Made by a program: the position numbers and the translations under genes
Part shown: positions 42,924 through 51,833 of the stretch, in pieces
Position numbering within the stretch: the first letter of the stretch is position 1
Layout of the letters: each line of letters begins with the position of its first letter
NCBI GenBank assembly: GCA_050952935.1
Contig: JBMNLS010000002.1
Location: 868,001-932,000 of the forward strand
Length of the DNA: 64,000 bases
Direction: 5' to 3'
Source of the DNA: UBA6115 sp050952935
GTDB taxonomy: Bacteria; Bacillota; Clostridia; Christensenellales; Aristaeellaceae
The notes under the pieces: generated by a model
Seen by the model: only the letters and a program-made list of their open reading frames with translations
What the model was told of the DNA's origin: nothing
The model's database searches: none

Positions 42924-43415
42924 ATGAACGGCATTAAACAACAGATTCTGGAGATTCTCAACAATGACTGTCGTGTGTCCTTAGAACAGATTGCTACTAT
43001 GATCGACCGGGACATAACGGAAGTTGCCCAGTATATTCATGAACTTGAAAAGGAGCAGGTGATCCTGAGCTACCGCCCTGTCATCAACTGGGACAAAGCA
43101 GAGCGACAGCGGGTGGAGGCCGTGATTAAGGTTAAAGTCACCCCCCAGCGGGACTTTGGTTTTGATGCCATCGCTAAACGCATCTATCGTTTTAATGAGG
43201 TGAAAAGCCTCTTTCTTGTGAGCGGCAATTATGATTTGCTTATCCTGGTGGAAGCGCCGACACTCAAGGAGCTGGCTCAGTTTGTTTCAGAGCGGCTAAG
43301 CCCCCTTGAAACGGTGACGGGCACGGACACCAGCTTCGTGTTGAAGCGTTATAAGCAGGATGGCGTTGTTTTTGACGATGGAGGCGAGGACACACGCCTG
43401 GTAATTTCACCGTGA
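42924..43415 (+). CDS. Lrp/AsnC-family transcriptional regulator
   Basis: A 163-residue regulator. The N-terminal winged helix (residues 1-55: KQQILEILNNDCRVSLEQIATMIDRD) is followed by the RAM amino-acid-binding domain (about 60-145: RVEAVIKVKVTPQRDFGFDAIAKRIYRFNEVKSLFLVSGNYDLLILVEA). It overlaps the aminotransferase start by four bases, a pair often seen in clostridia, so it probably controls that aminotransferase in response to an amino acid. Confidence 0.9.
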   Translation: MNGIKQQILEILNNDCRVSLEQIATMIDRDITEVAQYIHELEKEQVILSYRPVINWDKAERQRVEAVIKVKVTPQRDFGFDAIAKRIYRFNEVKSLFLVSGNYDLLILVEAPTLKELAQFVSERLSPLETVTGTDTSFVLKRYKQDGVVFDDGGEDTRLVISP

Positions 43416-44587
43416 GTGAGCGCTTTATTAACCCCGCTGTTAGCGCAGTTGCGCCCAGCGCCATCCGCCGATTCTTTGATACGGCAAGCACCATGAAGGA
43501 TGCCATCTCTCTGGGGGTGGGTGAGCCTGATTTTGTAACCCCTTTCCCGGTGCGTAATTCAGCCATTGACAGCCTGCTTGATGGGGAAACCCAGTACACC
43601 ACCAACTATGGTATCTTGCCTCTGCGGGAAGAGATCAGCCGATATTTGGCTGAGCGTTTCCAGGTTAAGTATGATCCCCGTAGTGAAGTGCTGGTGACGG
43701 TAGGGGCCAGTGAAGCCATCGACATCGCCCTGCGCGCTATTCTGAGCCCCGGGGATGAAGTACTAATACCGGAACCCTGCTATATCAGCTACCAGGCCTG
43801 CACCCGGTTTGCAGGGGGCGTGCCCGTTCAGGTACATACCCATGTAAGCAATGATTTTGAATTGGATGCCAATGACTTGGCAGCGAACATCACGCCCAAA
43901 AGCAAGGTGCTGATTCTGTCTTACCCCAGCAATCCCACGGGCGCCGTGCTGCCCCGGGATAAAATGGCGGCCGTGGCGAAACTGGCCATTCAACATGATC
44001 TGTTTGTAATCTGCGATGAGATTTACAGCGAGCTTGTTTATGATGGCTACAAGCAGACCTCCATGGCTTCTCTGCCTGGCATGTGGGAACGGACGATGAC
44101 CATCAGCGGTTTCTCCAAGGCTTTTGCCATGACTGGCTTCCGTCTGGGCTATCTGTGTGCACCCAAGGCTTTTGTGTCAGTGGCGGCAAAGATTCACCAG
44201 TACACCATCATGTGCGCCAGCCGACAAAGCCAGGTGGCAGCCTGCTTTGCGCTTAAGCGTGGACGGGAAACCGGTTATGAGGATGTGCTGCGCATGCGGG
44301 AGAGCTACAATCAGCGCAGACGGTTGATGTTTAAGGCCTTCAGAAACATGGGCCTTGAGTGCTTTGAGCCCAAAGGAGCCTTTTACATGTTCCCCTCAAT
44401 CAGTAAAACAGGCCTCAGCAGCGACGCTTTCTGTGAAGCGCTGCTTCAGGAAAAAGCAGTGATCTGTGTGCCAGGATCCGCCTTTGGTGAAAGCGGCGAA
44501 GGGCATATCCGATGCTGTTATGCGACCAGCACCGAAAAATTAATTGAGGCTTTTGACCGCATCGCAGTATTTTTAGACACCATATAG
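43412..44587 (+). CDS. PLP-dependent aminotransferase (class I/II)
   Basis: A 391-residue fold-type I aminotransferase. LGVGEPDFVTPFPV (about residue 32), ILSYPSNPTGAVLPRD (about 170), VICDEIYSELVYDG (about 196, Asp and Tyr contacting PLP) and SGFSKAFAMTGFRLGYLCAP (about 230, PLP-binding Lys) are present. The final Arg for the carboxylate (EGHIRCCYATS) is in place. The group includes aspartate, aromatic and other aminotransferases; the donor is not decided. GTG start overlapping the Lrp gene stop. Confidence 0.93.
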   Translation: MSERFINPAVSAVAPSAIRRFFDTASTMKDAISLGVGEPDFVTPFPVRNSAIDSLLDGETQYTTNYGILPLREEISRYLAERFQVKYDPRSEVLVTVGASEAIDIALRAILSPGDEVLIPEPCYISYQACTRFAGGVPVQVHTHVSNDFELDANDLAANITPKSKVLILSYPSNPTGAVLPRDKMAAVAKLAIQHDLFVICDEIYSELVYDGYKQTSMASLPGMWERTMTISGFSKAFAMTGFRLGYLCAPKAFVSVAAKIHQYTIMCASRQSQVAACFALKRGRETGYEDVLRMRESYNQRRRLMFKAFRNMGLECFEPKGAFYMFPSISKTGLSSDAFCEALLQEKAVICVPGSAFGESGEGHIRCCYATSTEKLIEAFDRIAVFLDTI

Positions 44588-44598
44588 GGAGACTATTC

Positions 44599-45768
44599 AT
44601 GTTTGGAAAACAGCGGATTCTTGCGATTCTTTTAATGCTTTGCATGACGCTTGGCATGCTTCCATCCGCCTTGGCTGATGAGGAAATATCATTGTCTCAT
44701 TTCCTTACGCCAGCACCGGCTGTGGTGGAGAACCCGGCTGCGGAAAGCGTAGGTGCGGAAAACATCGCGCCTTCCGCGACCGCCACGGCGGAACCGATAG
44801 AAACCCTGCCGGACGGCACGGTGCAGATCATTGTGACGGCGGCGGGAGACACCACCATTGGCGGGGATATCCGCAAGCGCGGGGATTCTATCTTTGACAA
44901 AGAGTTTAAGAAACAGAACAAAAACGTCAATTTCATCTGTCAGAATGTCAAGGGGATCTTTGAAACCGATGACATGACCATCGTCAACTTCGAAGGTACC
45001 CTGACCACAGCGCCTGTATACAAAACCAAGAATCAGTTTGTTTTTTCGGCACCCCCTGAGTATGTGGAGCTGCTGACCAACGGCAGCATCGAGGCGGTGG
45101 CCCTTGAAAACAACCATGTGATGGATCATGGCGAAGCGGGGCTGGCTGAAACCAAAGCCACCTTAGACGCAGCGGGCATCGTTTGGAGCGACTCAAAAAA
45201 CATGGGTGTGTATAAGGTAAAAGGTGTGTCCATCGCCATGCTTACCTATCAGCAGTACCGGGAAAAGGTTGATGAACTGCTGGTGCAGGTTCCCCTGGAT
45301 GTGGCCAGGGCCAAGGCTGCTCACGATATTGTTATCGTCAGCTTTCATTGGGGGCAGGAGCTGGATTATAAGCCCAACAAGAACCAGATCAACCTGGGCA
45401 GGGCAACCATTGATGCCGGGGCCGATCTGGTGCTTGGGCACCATAGCCACCGCATCAACCCCATCGAGCGCTATAAGGATAAATATATTGTGTATTCCCT
45501 GGGTAATTTCAGCTTTGCCGGCAACACCAAGCCCAGCGACATGAGCACTTTCCTTTTTCAGGTGCGCTTTGACGTGAAAGAAGGACAGGTTAAAACCGAT
45601 GCCTTTCGCATCATTCCATGCCGTATTTCATCAAAGTCTGATTACAATGACTTTGTGCCAACGCCCTTTACCGACCAGCGCCATATTGACAACGTGGTCA
45701 ACATGCTTAAGTCAAACAGCAAAAACCTGGAATTTGCCGTTGAGTTCTACCCCCTGGACTGGGAGTGA
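44599..45768 (+). CDS. CapA-family secreted metallophosphoesterase-like protein
   Basis: A 389-residue exported protein with an N-terminal signal peptide (ILAILLMLCMTLGMLPSALA|DEE), a Pro/Ala-rich linker (about 30-65), and a PGA_cap (CapA/PgsA) domain. Metal-site motifs are TAAGDTTIGGD (about 75), VNFEGTLT (about 132), LENNHVMDHGEAG (about 170), IVSFHWGQELDYKP (about 246) and GADLVLGHHSHRINPIE (about 275), and YSLGNFSFAG follows. CapA relatives act in poly-gamma-glutamate or capsule export, but no capBC genes are here, so the role is open. It starts 11 bases after the aminotransferase. Confidence 0.88.
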   Translation: MFGKQRILAILLMLCMTLGMLPSALADEEISLSHFLTPAPAVVENPAAESVGAENIAPSATATAEPIETLPDGTVQIIVTAAGDTTIGGDIRKRGDSIFDKEFKKQNKNVNFICQNVKGIFETDDMTIVNFEGTLTTAPVYKTKNQFVFSAPPEYVELLTNGSIEAVALENNHVMDHGEAGLAETKATLDAAGIVWSDSKNMGVYKVKGVSIAMLTYQQYREKVDELLVQVPLDVARAKAAHDIVIVSFHWGQELDYKPNKNQINLGRATIDAGADLVLGHHSHRINPIERYKDKYIVYSLGNFSFAGNTKPSDMSTFLFQVRFDVKEGQVKTDAFRIIPCRISSKSDYNDFVPTPFTDQRHIDNVVNMLKSNSKNLEFAVEFYPLDWE

Positions 45769-45771
45769 GTT

Positions 45772-46680
45772 GTGATGCGCGCCAAAATCCTGATGTTGTC
45801 AGACAGCATAAAATCCAAATCCCTCCTGCGCACACCCCAACAGGCGTTAAGTGATATTGCTGTGGCCTTTGGTCACAGCTTTGTCATGAAGGATCAACAG
45901 CTGGAAGAAGTGAATTTCGATATTTCGCCGGATGAATATCAGGCTGTGATAGCCGCCGTGTCAGAAGAAGAGCTGCTGGATGTGTTTGATGCCCGGTGGC
46001 GGATCAGAAGTTTGAGGTTGCCTGATGGTTTGGCGGATTTTTCTCTGCTGAGAATTCCCCGTTTTCCAGCCATTACCTTGGTAAGCCCGATGCAAACCGG
46101 GCTGCAAAGCGCTTTGCTGGCGGCGGAAAAGGCCTTCCAAATCGCTGGTGAAATGGGTGCCATGGTTTGGGCTGTTGCTGATCAGGGAGCGCCCGGCGTG
46201 TTGGCGGAAGCCGTCAGCCGAGCAGCCAGCCCCTATGCGCTGTCCTCTCCTGAGGCGGTGCCTGTGGAATCAGTAGTCGCAAAGCCGCTTCAGCATCCGG
46301 ACAAGAACCATGTTTTCCTGGCTGATCGGCCAACCGCCGAGCTTTTGTTCGCCATTTTCAGGGGGCTTAGCGGCGCTGGGCTAAGCTACAGCATATATGG
46401 GGATGAAAGCACTAAAATTCACCTGGCGGGTGGTGTGTCTGGTTTTGCGCCTGGTTTATTTGACGCGCTCTACGCGACAGTAACAGCGCTTGAGAGCAGC
46501 TTACACCTGAAAAAAGAAGCCGGCTGTTTGCGGGCTTCTGTTGATAATGTGCTTGCTTCGGGATGGCGTTCCCGGGATATGAACGTTGTGGGGGAAAGCG
46601 CGGGAGACGAGCAAATCGCAGCGCTGATTGGCGAACAGATTGAATTGGCGGGCAGCCTGATGCAGCGGTTTCCCGGCTAA
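45772..46680 (+). CDS. Degenerate isopropylmalate/isocitrate-dehydrogenase-like protein (possible pseudoenzyme)
   Basis: A 302-residue protein with no clear annotation. Aligned by eye with LeuB it seems collinear: ALSDIAVAFGHSF near residue 25, a short RSLRLPDGLADFSLLRIP where LeuB has its LFSNLRP loop, FLADRPTAELLFAIFRGLSGAGLS where LeuB has the NLFGDILSD metal region, and DALYATVTALESSL near 234 where LeuB has its C-terminal helix. The substrate Arg set, the catalytic Lys/Tyr and the metal-binding Asp residues are not conserved. It is also about 60 residues short. This suggests a non-enzymatic relative. The start is GTG at 45772 or ATG at 45775. It is last in the Lrp-aminotransferase-CapA run. 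Confidence 0.45.
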   Translation: MMRAKILMLSDSIKSKSLLRTPQQALSDIAVAFGHSFVMKDQQLEEVNFDISPDEYQAVIAAVSEEELLDVFDARWRIRSLRLPDGLADFSLLRIPRFPAITLVSPMQTGLQSALLAAEKAFQIAGEMGAMVWAVADQGAPGVLAEAVSRAASPYALSSPEAVPVESVVAKPLQHPDKNHVFLADRPTAELLFAIFRGLSGAGLSYSIYGDESTKIHLAGGVSGFAPGLFDALYATVTALESSLHLKKEAGCLRASVDNVLASGWRSRDMNVVGESAGDEQIAALIGEQIELAGSLMQRFPG

Positions 46681-46688
46681 CTACCACC

Positions 46689-47780
46689 TTAGTTGCCCGC
46701 TCCCTGAGAGTGGGCCATTTTTTTTGCGCCCTCCGTCATCACAACGCTGCCGTCATTTAGCACCCATAAGGCGTCCACCGGCAAACCCAGGGACTGGATA
46801 AAGGCAGCCCCATCTTCCTGTGACATGAGAAAAAGCGCGGTTGACAGCATATCGGCAAGGCCGGAATCCTCTGTCAAGATGGTGACAGCGCGCATATATT
46901 GCGATGGCATCAGGGTTAAAGGATCAATGATGTGATGATACCTTTTCCCGTCAAGGGTGAAAAAGCGCTGATAATCTCCGCTTGTGACGGAGGACAGGTT
47001 GTGCATGTACAGCACGTCAAGCACATTGCCATCCGTGGGGGAGTGGATGGCTGCATCCGGATCCTGAATCCCCACGCCCCAGTTGCTGCGTCCGTCGAGG
47101 GGCGGGTTGCCGGTGCGCACATTGCCGCCGGCGTTGATGATGAAATGCGACAGATCGCTCTCAAACATCTGTTTGGCCACCAACTCTGTGGCATAGCCTT
47201 TTGCGACGGCACCTACGTCCAGCTTAAGCACCGGATCAGCGAAAAAAACGGTGTGCTTATCCGCGTCCAGAACGACATCGTCCATATTTGTGTGTCTGGC
47301 GGCCTCCTGAAGCGCTGCCATTTTGGGAAGCGTGGCGTGCTCCGGATCTGATTCAGCCAGTTCCCGGGCCTCATGCCACAGCGATAATACAGTTCCCATG
47401 GCCACATTGACCGTGTTCCGCATTTTGGGCTGCATCTCCTTGCAATAGGAAAGCAAGTCAAAAAGCTCCTGAGGTACCTCAACCGGTCCCTGTGCAGCCT
47501 GGTGGTTTAAGGTATATACATTTTGAATGCCCTCATAAGGATGATACTGGTCAAAAATCATGTGATAGCGTTTAAAGGCCGCTTCGGCTTGTGTGGCGGC
47601 CCGGTCAAAAACCGCCTTGTCACTGGCATAGCCCAAAATGGTGATCACTGTGTCAAAAGTGTCAAAAAAAACATAGGAGTATTTTTGAAAGGAAGGAGTC
47701 TGGACGGCCAGGGCGCTTGATGTCATCATCAGGCACAGAGAAAGAATAAGGACACATGTTTTTTTCATCGTAGATATCAT
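46689..47780 (-). CDS. apbE: ApbE-family FAD:protein FMN transferase
   Basis: A 363-residue exported flavin transferase that attaches FMN covalently to Thr in partner proteins such as Rnf/Nqr subunits. The signal sequence (VLILSLCLMMTSSALA) lacks a lipobox. Motifs are MFDTFDT-like YVFFDTFDTVITI (about 35), LKLDVGAVAKGYATELVA (about 185), FIINAGGNVRTGN (about 215), WGVGIQDPD and the C-terminal ITSGDY-like SSVTSGDYQRFF (about 257) and HHIIDPLTL. The ATG at 47780 overlaps the era stop as ATGA; ATG at 47768 is an alternative. No Rnf or Nqr target is in the window. Confidence 0.92.
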   Translation of the reverse strand: MISTMKKTCVLILSLCLMMTSSALAVQTPSFQKYSYVFFDTFDTVITILGYASDKAVFDRAATQAEAAFKRYHMIFDQYHPYEGIQNVYTLNHQAAQGPVEVPQELFDLLSYCKEMQPKMRNTVNVAMGTVLSLWHEARELAESDPEHATLPKMAALQEAARHTNMDDVVLDADKHTVFFADPVLKLDVGAVAKGYATELVAKQMFESDLSHFIINAGGNVRTGNPPLDGRSNWGVGIQDPDAAIHSPTDGNVLDVLYMHNLSSVTSGDYQRFFTLDGKRYHHIIDPLTLMPSQYMRAVTILTEDSGLADMLSTALFLMSQEDGAAFIQSLGLPVDALWVLNDGSVVMTEGAKKMAHSQGAGN

Positions 47781-48682
47781 TCGGAATACCCCAATGCCTT
47801 CAGGTCGCCGGGTGTGTTGCGCCAGTCTGAGCGCACCTTGACCCACAGCTGCAGGTTGACTTTCTTATCCAGCAGCTTTTCAATGCCCTCACGGGCCTTG
47901 CGCCCGATGGCGCCCAGCATAGCGCCCTGTTTGCCGATGATAATGCGTTTGTGGGATTCCCGCTCGCAGAATATGTTGGCGAATATTTCTACCATCTGTT
48001 CATTCACTTCTTTCATGGAGAGGACTTCTACGCCAATCCCGTGGGGGATTTCTTCCTGGAGGGCGAACAGCGCCTGTTCCCGGATCAACTCCGCCACAAA
48101 CTGCCGTTCTGTTTGATCTGTCCACATGGTGGTGGGATAATAGGCGGGGCCTTCCGGTAAACGGGCGATCAGCTCATTTTTCAGGATGTCAACACCATCG
48201 CCTGTACGGGCGCTGACGGGGAGAATGGCGTCGTAGCCTGCCTGAGCAAATTCCGCCATGGGCTTCAGCAAGTCTTGGGGATGCACGGTGTCAATTTTAT
48301 TAAGAATCAGGATCTTGGGTACTTTCGTGGCCTGCATGTCCGATACCACCTGATGATCCTGCTGTGTGATTTTTCCGGCGTCAAGCACCACCAGAAGCGC
48401 GTCTATCCCTTTTACCGCTTCCTGGATGCTTTGGTCCATATACTCCCCCAATTTGGTGCGGGGCTTATGGATGCCGGGCGTGTCAACAAACACCAGCTGG
48501 GCGTCAGGCAAGTTCAATATGCCGATGATACGGTTGCGGGTGGTTTGAGGTTTTGGGGTGACAATGGCGACCTTTTCACCCACCAGGGCATTGAGCAGGG
48601 TGGATTTGCCCACGTTGGGGCGGCCAACGATGCTGATAAAACCGGAATGAAAGGCTTCAGCAGCTTTATGATTTCCGGTCAT
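47777..48682 (-). CDS. era: GTPase Era
   Basis: A 301-residue GTPase that binds 16S rRNA and checks 30S assembly. G1 GRPNVGKSTLLNAL (about residue 19), G3 DTPGIHKPRTKLGEYM (about 66), G4 LNKID (about 128) and G5 SART are followed by the C-terminal KH domain with RESHKRIIIGKQGAMLGAIGRKAR (about 240). It is the normal size. It overlaps the ybeY-cdd gene by four bases and lies downstream of it, as in the widespread ybeY-dgkA-cdd-era order. Confidence 0.97.
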   Translation of the reverse strand: MTGNHKAAEAFHSGFISIVGRPNVGKSTLLNALVGEKVAIVTPKPQTTRNRIIGILNLPDAQLVFVDTPGIHKPRTKLGEYMDQSIQEAVKGIDALLVVLDAGKITQQDHQVVSDMQATKVPKILILNKIDTVHPQDLLKPMAEFAQAGYDAILPVSARTGDGVDILKNELIARLPEGPAYYPTTMWTDQTERQFVAELIREQALFALQEEIPHGIGVEVLSMKEVNEQMVEIFANIFCERESHKRIIIGKQGAMLGAIGRKAREGIEKLLDKKVNLQLWVKVRSDWRNTPGDLKALGYSE

Positions 48683-49557
48683 TTCCTGTCCTCCTCAAAA
48701 CTCAGAAAGCTGCGGGGCAAGAGCTGATCCAGGGTGGTCTCATCGGCTTGTCTTCCGTCATCCCAGGTAATCAGCACCCGCATCTTAGGAGCGAACTCGC
48801 TCAGAACCTGCCGGCAGGCGCCGCAGGGCCAGGGCGGAGTAGCATCCGCCGCAATGGCAATGGCTTCAAATTCCGTCTCCCCCTCGCTGATGGCTTTGAA
48901 CATTGCTGTTCGCTCAGCGCAGTTGGTCAGGCCAAAGGAAGCGTTTTCAATGTTGCAGCCCGTGTATACCTTGCCAGATTTGCCCAAAAGCGCTGCGCCT
49001 ACCTTGTAACTTGAGTAGGGCGTATAGGCATATTTCCTGGCTTCCCTTGCTTTTTGAAGCAAGGATCGGTATGAGGGATAGGCATTCTCCAGTATTTTTT
49101 CTTCTTTTTCGCGCATACGCAGCTTATCCTCCGGATCAAGATGATCATAGCCCATCAAGTGTAAAACCCCATGGACGAATAAATAGGCGAGCTCTCGATT
49201 GGCGCCGTGGCCAAAAGCTTTAGCCTGGGCGCTCACCCTGGGCAGCGAAATCACAATATCGCCCAGGAAATAGGTGCCCGTTTCGCTGTCCCAGACATCG
49301 GTTGGAAGAATGCTGCATTGCCCCATGGTACGCTGTGGATGAAAGGGCATTGCTGGAAAGCTAAGCACATCTGTGGCCTTATCCACATGCCGCCAGGCGC
49401 GGTTGATTTCCTGTATGCCGCTATCATCTGTCAGCATCAGCGCCAGGGAAAGAGGCGCTGTCACCCCTTCAGTCATACCGGCACCTTTGGCCAAATCTTC
49501 AAAAAAGGCGGATGGAACAGGGGAGGGGAGGCCATCATCAGATAAAATGACACGCAT
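48679..49557 (-). CDS. Fused rRNA maturation endonuclease YbeY and cytidine deaminase
   Basis: One 292-residue ORF carries two complete enzymes. Residues 1-155 are YbeY, with FVHGVLHLMGYDHLDPED giving the zinc triad His129, His133 and His139. Residues 160-292 are a homotetrameric-type cytidine deaminase: YTPYSSYKVGAALL, TGCNIENASFGLTNCAERTA (zinc Cys213, catalytic Glu215) and PCGACRQVL (Cys245, Cys248). YbeY trims 16S rRNA ends; Cdd turns cytidine into uridine. In relatives these are neighbouring genes with dgkA between them; here dgkA is absent and the frame is continuous. Nothing in the sequence suggests an assembly error, since no slippery run lies at the junction. Confidence 0.92.
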   Translation of the reverse strand: MRVILSDDGLPSPVPSAFFEDLAKGAGMTEGVTAPLSLALMLTDDSGIQEINRAWRHVDKATDVLSFPAMPFHPQRTMGQCSILPTDVWDSETGTYFLGDIVISLPRVSAQAKAFGHGANRELAYLFVHGVLHLMGYDHLDPEDKLRMREKEEKILENAYPSYRSLLQKAREARKYAYTPYSSYKVGAALLGKSGKVYTGCNIENASFGLTNCAERTAMFKAISEGETEFEAIAIAADATPPWPCGACRQVLSEFAPKMRVLITWDDGRQADETTLDQLLPRSFLSFEEDRK

Positions 49558-49559
49558 GA

Positions 49560-51833
49560 TTAAACCGGCTTCTGCTCTGAATCGGTGTGTTCCGGTTCCC
49601 CATGTGTTTGTGGGCTGGCAGGCAATGGAGCGCTACGCGCACTGGTTTTTCGCAACTGCTGCAGCTGCGCCATCAGCCTGTCCTTGGGAGGGAGCTTATC
49701 AGGGATGGCGGGATATTCGATCCGTTCATGGAAAACCCCATGTAGCACCGTGGCGCAGGTATCGCTGATGGATTGCAAATCAGACAGGGTTAAGGGTGCG
49801 TTCACCAATTGTCCATCCTGGATTTTTTTCTGAATCAGGCTGTTGATAAAATCAACAATTTCCTGCTGGCTGGGGTTGTTGAGCGTTCTGATAGCGGCTT
49901 CTATGGTATCGCACAGCATCACCAGGGCGCCTTCCGCAGTGCGGGGCGGCACACCGTCATAGCGGAACTCTTCATCGTTCACCAGTTCATTGGCGTTTTC
50001 CTTGATCGCTTTATGATAGAAATAGGCGACAACGGAATCGCCGTGATGTTCAGCGATAATTTGCTTAATTTCCTGAGGAAGCCGATAGTGCTTGGCCATG
50101 GCTACGCCTTCCCTGACATGGGAGGTGATGATGGCGGCAGACACCTGGGGATTGGTATTGTCATGGATATTGCCGGTGCCAATCTGGTTTTCTTTGAAAT
50201 ATAGGGGCCGTTTCAATTTACCGATATCATGGAAATATGCTCCCGCACGGGCCAGGAGAGGATTGGCCCCAATGGCTTCCGCGCAGGCCTCGGCCAGATT
50301 GGCGATGATAATGCTGTGATGATAGGTGCCTGGCGCCTCCAGCAGTAGCCGGCGCAGCAGGGGATGGTTTGGATTGGTGAGGCTAAGGAGCCTGGTAGGA
50401 GAGGACAAATTAAAGACAGATTCAAGGGCCGGCTGTATCGCCAGACACAGCACCGTGCTGACCCCAACGCCCACCAGGGACCAAAGCCCCTTGACGATGG
50501 TGTTTTGCAGGTTCATGCTGGTAAGAAGGCCCATGCCAAGCAGCAGTAAAAAGCTGGCCGCAGCCGCCAGAGCGCCGGTTAAAAGCGCATAGAAACGCTG
50601 GTGTTTGTTGTTCAGCACCAAGACGGAAATAACACCGGAAAAAACCCCGATGGAAAGCAGGTTTACCCAGTCCGTGCTGGTGCTGCCCGAGCCTGCAATC
50701 ATCAGCGCGCACAGGGCGGTGCTGGCCGTTCCCATAATCAGAGCAGGTACGGCCCCCAAGGTACCGGTGATCAGCATAAATGGCAAAATCAAGGGCGACA
50801 GATAAATCAGCTGAATTTCCTTGGCCAGCAGGGAAAAGGCCATGGCAAGCAGAAGCACCAGATAGATGAGCCCAATGAACTTGATTTCTTTAACCACCCA
50901 AGGGGTGATCACCTTAAGCGCTAAAAAGGTAAGGATCAAAATACTTGCCACTAATATGACGGCGCCCAAATACATGGGGTAATCAATGGTGTTGTCATCC
51001 AGCAAACCAAGGCTTGTGAGCATGGCCATCTGGTTTTCCCGGATACGACCTTCACCCTTTACCACGATGTTCTGGCCTTGTTTGTAAACAACGGGCTCCA
51101 CCTGTTCCCAGGCGGTTTGCCTGGCTGCCTCCGTTGCCTCCGCGTCAACAACCATATTGGGTTCAATGATCTTCTGAAGCACAGGCAAAACCACATTTTG
51201 CAGCAGGCTGACATTGGTTTTATAGCCCACCAGCTGCATAATGCTGTTGATGGCGCTTGATTCCTGCCCCTGGATGACATTGCCTTGCATGGTGTTCCTC
51301 ACAGCGGGCACCAGAGCTGCATACATCTCGTCAAATTGCTCGTTGCCGGCGTTTAGCAGGGTCACCATCTGAAAATCCTTCAGCACAATCAAATCCATCA
51401 TGCCATGAGCGTTCATTAATTCATCTTTGCTGTAAGTACGCCTGCTTGAATAGTCGGGGAGGGTCTGTGCGTATTGGCGCACAGCCACCATTTCCGCGTG
51501 GGCTGCTTCCAGGTTGTTAATGACCGTTTCGGTGATACCCTCCTGATGATGGAAGGTGGGCGTTACGGCAGCGGCAGCGGCATCACGATTGATTTTGGTG
51601 GTCACTTCATCAATCACATCTTTATTGGCGGAGATGGTTTGATCAGGTACCATGCCCACATAGAGGTTATAACGTTTAGGGCTGATGCTGATGATAAAGA
51701 GCAACAAACATAATAGAGCACCCACCATGGCAGCCAGAAGCCTGACAAAAGACTGGGAGCGCAGGAAATCAATCATCCGTTTGTAGATGGAAGGAGGCTT
51801 CGCGCCAGGGGGAGGAACAGGCAATTCAAACAT
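49560..51833 (-). CDS. 7TM-HD domain cyclic-di-AMP phosphodiesterase (PgpH/YqfF-like)
   Basis: A 757-residue membrane protein. One N-terminal helix (about residues 30-50) leads to a 240-residue outer 7TMR-HDED domain. Seven transmembrane helices follow (about 300-490), then a cytosolic HD domain with EAPGTYHHSIIIANLAEACAEAIG (about 520), GAYFHDIGKLKRP (HD pair, about 550), ITSHVREGVAMAKHYRLP (about 585) and IIAEHHGDSVVAYFYHKA. PgpH proteins split the messenger c-di-AMP. The ATG at 51833 lies inside phoH (8-base overlap); the longer frame to 51959 runs within phoH and is rejected. The gene order phoH-yqfF-ybeY is the standard one. Confidence 0.93.
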   Translation of the reverse strand: MFELPVPPPGAKPPSIYKRMIDFLRSQSFVRLLAAMVGALLCLLLFIISISPKRYNLYVGMVPDQTISANKDVIDEVTTKINRDAAAAAVTPTFHHQEGITETVINNLEAAHAEMVAVRQYAQTLPDYSSRRTYSKDELMNAHGMMDLIVLKDFQMVTLLNAGNEQFDEMYAALVPAVRNTMQGNVIQGQESSAINSIMQLVGYKTNVSLLQNVVLPVLQKIIEPNMVVDAEATEAARQTAWEQVEPVVYKQGQNIVVKGEGRIRENQMAMLTSLGLLDDNTIDYPMYLGAVILVASILILTFLALKVITPWVVKEIKFIGLIYLVLLLAMAFSLLAKEIQLIYLSPLILPFMLITGTLGAVPALIMGTASTALCALMIAGSGSTSTDWVNLLSIGVFSGVISVLVLNNKHQRFYALLTGALAAAASFLLLLGMGLLTSMNLQNTIVKGLWSLVGVGVSTVLCLAIQPALESVFNLSSPTRLLSLTNPNHPLLRRLLLEAPGTYHHSIIIANLAEACAEAIGANPLLARAGAYFHDIGKLKRPLYFKENQIGTGNIHDNTNPQVSAAIITSHVREGVAMAKHYRLPQEIKQIIAEHHGDSVVAYFYHKAIKENANELVNDEEFRYDGVPPRTAEGALVMLCDTIEAAIRTLNNPSQQEIVDFINSLIQKKIQDGQLVNAPLTLSDLQSISDTCATVLHGVFHERIEYPAIPDKLPPKDRLMAQLQQLRKTSARSAPLPASPQTHGEPEHTDSEQKPV

